Part shown: in pieces, positions 60,650 to 64,000 of the stretch | Layout: each line of letters starts with the position of its first letter | Numbering within the stretch: the first letter of the stretch is position 1 | NCBI GenBank assembly: GCA_017521325.1 | Contig: JAFXCV010000020.1 | Location: 1 to 64,000, forward strand | Length of the DNA: 64,000 nucleotides | Direction: 5' to 3' | Origin: Oscillospiraceae bacterium | GTDB lineage: Bacteria; Bacillota; Clostridia; Oscillospirales; Ruminococcaceae | Notes under the pieces: generated by a model | Database searches by the model: none | What the model saw: only the letters and a program-made list of their open reading frames with translations | Told to the model about the DNA's origin: nothing | Program-made: the position numbers and the translations under genes

Positions 60650-62239
60650 ATGGATAGAATTACACAGATTGCAACAGGCAAAACGGCGATCGGTATCGAA
60701 TTTGGTTCTACAAGAATCAAGGCAGTACTGATCGGCCTTGACTCCGAGCCTCTGGCAGCCGGTACCTATGACTGGCAGAACAGCTATGAGAACGGCGTCT
60801 GGACATATTCTCTCGATGAAGTCCGCAAGGGCATGCAGGGCTGCTTTGCAGCACTGATGGAGAACGTCAGAAACAAGTACAATGTGGTGCTTGAAACAAC
60901 CGCATCCATCGGTATTTCCGCAATGATGCACGGTTACCTCGCATTTGACGAGGATCACCAGCTCCTCGTTCCCTTCCGCACATGGCGCAATACCATGACG
61001 GCGGAGGCAGCGGAAAAGGTGACAAAGGAATTCGGCTTCAACATCCCCCAGAGATGGAGCATCGCACATCTGCATCAGGCGATCCTCAACGGGGAGGAGC
61101 ATGTGTCCCGCATCCGCTTTATGACAACGCTCGCAGGCTATGTTCACTGGATCCTGACAGGGGAAAAGGTGATCGGCATCGGCGACGGCTCGGGTATGTT
61201 CCCGATCGACCCCGAAACCGGCGAATACAATAAAACCATGCTGGAGAAGTTTGCAAAGCTCACGCAGGGAACTGCATTCACGCAGGATCTTTCCGAAATC
61301 CTGCCCAAGATCGTTCCCGTTGGTGAGTGCGCAGGTACGCTGACTGAGGTCGGTGCAAGACTGCTTGACCCAAGCGGCACCTTCAAGGCAGGCGTTCCGT
61401 TCTGTCCGCCCGAGGGCGATGCACAGACAGGAATGGTGGCAACCAACAGTATTGCACCGAGAACAGGCAATGTTTCCGCCGGCACTTCCATTTTCGCAAT
61501 GGCAGTGCTGGAGCGTGATCTGAGCGCCGTTTATCCGCAGATCGACATCGTCACAACTCCCTGCGGACATCCTGTGGCAATGGTACACTGCAACAACTGC
61601 ACAACGGATCTTGATGCATGGGTTGCAATGATCTCCGAAACACTGGGATTATTTGATCTGAATGTCAAGAAAAGTGTTGTCTATGACAAACTCTATGCGG
61701 CAGCACTGTCGGGCAAGGCAGACTGCGACGGCATTCTCAGCTACAATTATTATTCCGGTGAGCATGTAACAGAGCTTCCGGAGGGCAGACCGCTTGTGAT
61801 GCGCACGCCCAATTCGAAGCTGTCTATTTCCAATTTCATGCGCAGCCTTGTGTATTCCTGCATGGCAACACTCAAAATCGGCATGGACATCCTGATGAAT
61901 GAGGAGAAGATCACCCTCAATAAGATTTATGCACACGGTGGACTTTTCAAATCCCCCGTGACAGGTCAGCGTTTTCTGGCGTCCGCTTTGGGTGTTCCGG
62001 TAACGCTTATGGAATCCGCCGGCGAGGGCGGTGCATGGGGTATTGCCCTGCTTGCAGCATACCAGGCTCGTGAGGACCGCATGGAAGGTCTTGCGGATTA
62101 TCTGAATCGCTGCGTCTTTGCAGGCATGAGCGGTACCAGTATGGATCCCTGTGTCGAAGACGCAGAGGGCTTTGCAGCATATATGAAGAGCTACAGAGCC
62201 GGTCTTGCCGTGGAACAAGCGGCAATCAAGGTAGATTAA
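60650..62239 (+). CDS. FGGY-family carbohydrate kinase, probable L-ribulokinase
   Basis: The 529-residue protein has the FGGY kinase layout: phosphate-1 motif IGIEFGSTRIKAVLIG, the middle AGTSIFAMAVLERD region and the C-terminal ATP-site KIYAHGGLFKSPVTGQRFLA. Its sequence is not that of classical AraB from enteric bacteria or Bacillus, but this type is often found beside araA in Clostridia. With araA and araD following, L-ribulose is the expected substrate. AAGGGG lies before ATG 60650. Confidence 0.85.
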   Translation: MDRITQIATGKTAIGIEFGSTRIKAVLIGLDSEPLAAGTYDWQNSYENGVWTYSLDEVRKGMQGCFAALMENVRNKYNVVLETTASIGISAMMHGYLAFDEDHQLLVPFRTWRNTMTAEAAEKVTKEFGFNIPQRWSIAHLHQAILNGEEHVSRIRFMTTLAGYVHWILTGEKVIGIGDGSGMFPIDPETGEYNKTMLEKFAKLTQGTAFTQDLSEILPKIVPVGECAGTLTEVGARLLDPSGTFKAGVPFCPPEGDAQTGMVATNSIAPRTGNVSAGTSIFAMAVLERDLSAVYPQIDIVTTPCGHPVAMVHCNNCTTDLDAWVAMISETLGLFDLNVKKSVVYDKLYAAALSGKADCDGILSYNYYSGEHVTELPEGRPLVMRTPNSKLSISNFMRSLVYSCMATLKIGMDILMNEEKITLNKIYAHGGLFKSPVTGQRFLASALGVPVTLMESAGEGGAWGIALLAAYQAREDRMEGLADYLNRCVFAGMSGTSMDPCVEDAEGFAAYMKSYRAGLAVEQAAIKVD

Positions 62240-62252
62240 GGAGGATTATGAT

Positions 62253-63683
62253 ATGAAATTCTGGTTTATTACAGGTTCCCAGTCCCTTTATGGTGAGGAA
62301 ACCTTACGTCAGGTGGAGGAGGACTCCAAGGTAATCGTAGCAGGACTCAAGCTTCCGTTCCCGGTGGAATACAAGATGACTGCCAAGACCCCCGCAGAGA
62401 TCGAATCCATCATCAAGGAAGCAAACTATGACGATGAGTGCGCAGGCATTATCACATTCTGCCATACTTTCTCTCCGTCCAAGATGTGGATCAACGGCTT
62501 TGCAAGACTGCAGAAGCCCTGGCTGCATCTGCACACACAGTTCAAGGATTATATCCCGAACGAAGAGATCGACATGGACTACATGAATCTGCACCAGTCC
62601 GCACATGGCGACCGTGAGCATGGCTTCATCGGAGCTCGTATGCGTACCCCCCGCAGAGTGGTTGCAGGTCACTGGATGGACGAAAGAGTGCAGGCAAAGA
62701 TTGCTGACTGGCAGAGAGCCGCTGTCGGCGTTGCATTCAGCCGCAGCCTGAAGATCGTTCGTTTCGGCGACAACATGCGTGAGGTAGCGGTAACTGAGGG
62801 TGATAAGGTTGAAACACAGATCAAGCTCGGCTGGCAGGTAAACACCTGGGCTGTGGGCGATCTGGTTGAGGAAATGAACAAGGTCACAGAGGCAGAGATC
62901 GACGCTCTGATGCAGGAATATGCACAGGTTTACGACTTCGACGAGAAGGATACGGAGGAAATCCGCTACCAGGCTCGTGAGGAGATCGCAATGGAGAAGA
63001 TCCTCGTAAGAGAGGGCGCAATGGCATTCTCCAACACCTTCCAGGATCTGCACGGCATGCGTCAGCTTCCCGGTCTTGCAACACAGCACCTGATGTCCAA
63101 GGGCTACGGCTACGGCGGTGAGGGCGACTGGAAGACCGCAGGCATGACTGCCATCATCAAGGCAATGTATCCCGATGGTGCAACTTCCTTCATGGAGGAC
63201 TACACCTATGACTATCAGCAGGAGCTGATCCTCGGCTCTCATATGCTGGAGGTATGCCCGACCGTTGCGGCAACAAAGCCGAGAATCGAAGTGCATCACC
63301 TGGGTATCGGCGGCAAGGAACCGCCGGCACGTCTGGTATTTGAAGGTCTTGCAGGCAAGGCAATTGCAGTTTCCCTGATCGACATGGGCGGCAGAATGCG
63401 CCTGATCGCACAGGATGTAGAGTGCGTAAAGCCCTTCCAGAGCATGCCCAACCTTCCCGTTGCAAGAGTGATGTGGAAGCCCGCACCGGATTTCCTGACC
63501 GGTATGGAATGCTGGATCCTCGCAGGCGGCGCACACCACACAACACTCTCCTACGACATCAACACCGATGTACTGCGTGATTTCGCAAGAATCATGGGCA
63601 TTGAGTTTGTATCCATCAATGCAGCAACCGATATCTATGCTCTTGAAAAGGAGCTTATGCTTGGTGATGTAATATGGAGATAA
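62253..63683 (+). CDS. araA: L-arabinose isomerase
   Basis: The 476-residue enzyme matches Ara[21 protein letters not shown] at the start, [31 protein letters not shown], the metal/active-site region [20 protein letters not shown] with the acid in GEGDWK, and the C-terminal [15 protein letters not shown]. It interconverts L-arabinose and L-ribulose with Mn. Length is close to the family norm. AAGGAGG precedes the ATG. Its stop overlaps the araD start by 10 bases. Confidence 0.98.
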   Translation: MKFWFITGSQSLYGEETLRQVEEDSKVIVAGLKLPFPVEYKMTAKTPAEIESIIKEANYDDECAGIITFCHTFSPSKMWINGFARLQKPWLHLHTQFKDYIPNEEIDMDYMNLHQSAHGDREHGFIGARMRTPRRVVAGHWMDERVQAKIADWQRAAVGVAFSRSLKIVRFGDNMREVAVTEGDKVETQIKLGWQVNTWAVGDLVEEMNKVTEAEIDALMQEYAQVYDFDEKDTEEIRYQAREEIAMEKILVREGAMAFSNTFQDLHGMRQLPGLATQHLMSKGYGYGGEGDWKTAGMTAIIKAMYPDGATSFMEDYTYDYQQELILGSHMLEVCPTVAATKPRIEVHHLGIGGKEPPARLVFEGLAGKAIAVSLIDMGGRMRLIAQDVECVKPFQSMPNLPVARVMWKPAPDFLTGMECWILAGGAHHTTLSYDINTDVLRDFARIMGIEFVSINAATDIYALEKELMLGDVIWR

Positions 63684-64000
63684 AAGAACTGAAGGAGCGT
63701 GTCCTTCGGGCAAATCTCCTGCTCCCGAAGTACGGTCTTGTGACCTTTACCTGGGGCAATGTGAGCGAATTCGACCGTGAAACAGGACTTGTTGCCATCA
63801 AGCCCAGCGGCGTGGAATATGACACGATGACAGCGGATGATATTGTGGTGCTGGATCTTGACGGCAATATCGTGGACGGAAAGCTCCGCCCCTCCAGCGA
63901 TGCACCCACGCATCTGGAGCTGTACCGCAGGTTTGACGGTATCGGCGGCATTGTCCACACCCACAGCCGTTATGCAACGGCGTTTGCACAGGCAGGACGG
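63674..64000 (+). CDS. araD: L-ribulose-5-phosphate 4-epimerase (partial, cut by window end)
   Basis: The first 109 residues are present. [55 protein letters not shown] and the zinc-binding [17 protein letters not shown] are class II aldolase/AraD signatures. The enzyme feeds ribulose-5-phosphate into the pentose phosphate pathway as xylulose-5-phosphate. It starts inside the end of araA with no strong ribosome binding site, so it relies on coupling. The rest lies beyond the window. Confidence 0.95.
   Translation, partial: MEIKELKERVLRANLLLPKYGLVTFTWGNVSEFDRETGLVAIKPSGVEYDTMTADDIVVLDLDGNIVDGKLRPSSDAPTHLELYRRFDGIGGIVHTHSRYATAFAQAGR

Overview
The window looks like the chromosome of a Gram-positive, low-to-mid GC anaerobe of the Oscillospiraceae/Ruminococcus type. 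The grounds are: a secreted protein with a type I dockerin, BspA-type leucine-rich repeats, DUF3793/DUF2325/flavodoxin genes, a T-box leader on pheS, CIRCE control of groESL, an AraR-type arabinose repressor, and AGGAGG-type ribosome binding sites throughout. This placement is inference from gene content; no rRNA or other marker is present.

Layout. (1) 1-16958, all plus strand: a surface-polysaccharide locus. It holds the tail of a sugar-transfer ATP-grasp protein, two paralogous ATP-grasp ligases, an SLC13-type transporter, a VioA-like sugar aminotransferase, RmlA and RmlB, an initiating sugar-phosphate transferase fused to a PLP-enzyme-like domain, a FemAB/GNAT-type acyltransferase, an SDR enzyme, two GT4 transferases, a Wzy-like polymerase, a GT56-like transferase and a UDP-glucose dehydrogenase. 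RmlC/RmlD are absent. The set fits a dTDP-4-amino-4,6-dideoxyhexose that may carry an amino acid. No flippase is seen in the window. (2) 17333-19392: groESL (minus) with a perfect CIRCE. (3) 19688-23549: a two-component system followed by an HtrA protease. (4) 23618-30939: an accessory block with a SUKH-domain protein, a membrane-tethered XRE regulator, a large unknown protein, two paralogous membrane-anchored proteins, two CAAX-protease-family proteins and a CAAX gene remnant. (5) 31011-32456: flavodoxin, DUF3793 and DUF2325 genes preceded by three matching GTTAGC-N4-GCTAAC-type operators. (6) 32538-35626: fold-back repeats, a dockerin/C39-like peptidase and enolase. (7) 35724-38345: a second two-component system, then two tandem candidate small RNAs. 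(8) 38356-44087: an aspartate aminotransferase-like gene, RNase Y behind a long structured leader, an O-antigen-ligase-like protein and a leucine-rich repeat protein. (9) 44107-48548: pheS and pheT separated by an unrelated membrane-protein gene and controlled by a T-box. (10) 48570-53210: a MIF-like tautomerase, an AEC transporter, a ROK-like regulator and a DUF1846 protein. (11) 53467 to the end: an L-arabinose regulon with AraR, an AraC-type regulator, an ABC sugar importer, an FGGY kinase, AraA and a truncated AraD, with AraR-like boxes at both araR and the importer promoter.

How it works together: the last 10 kb is a complete route from arabinose uptake to ribulose-5-phosphate epimerisation with its own repressor. 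The first 17 kb builds and probably decorates a cell-surface glycan. The points most worth following up are the amino-sugar/ATP-grasp logic and fused transferase of the glycan locus, the tandem small RNAs at 37.98-38.30 kb, the DtxR-like operators over the flavodoxin genes, and the duplicated CAAX-protease block.
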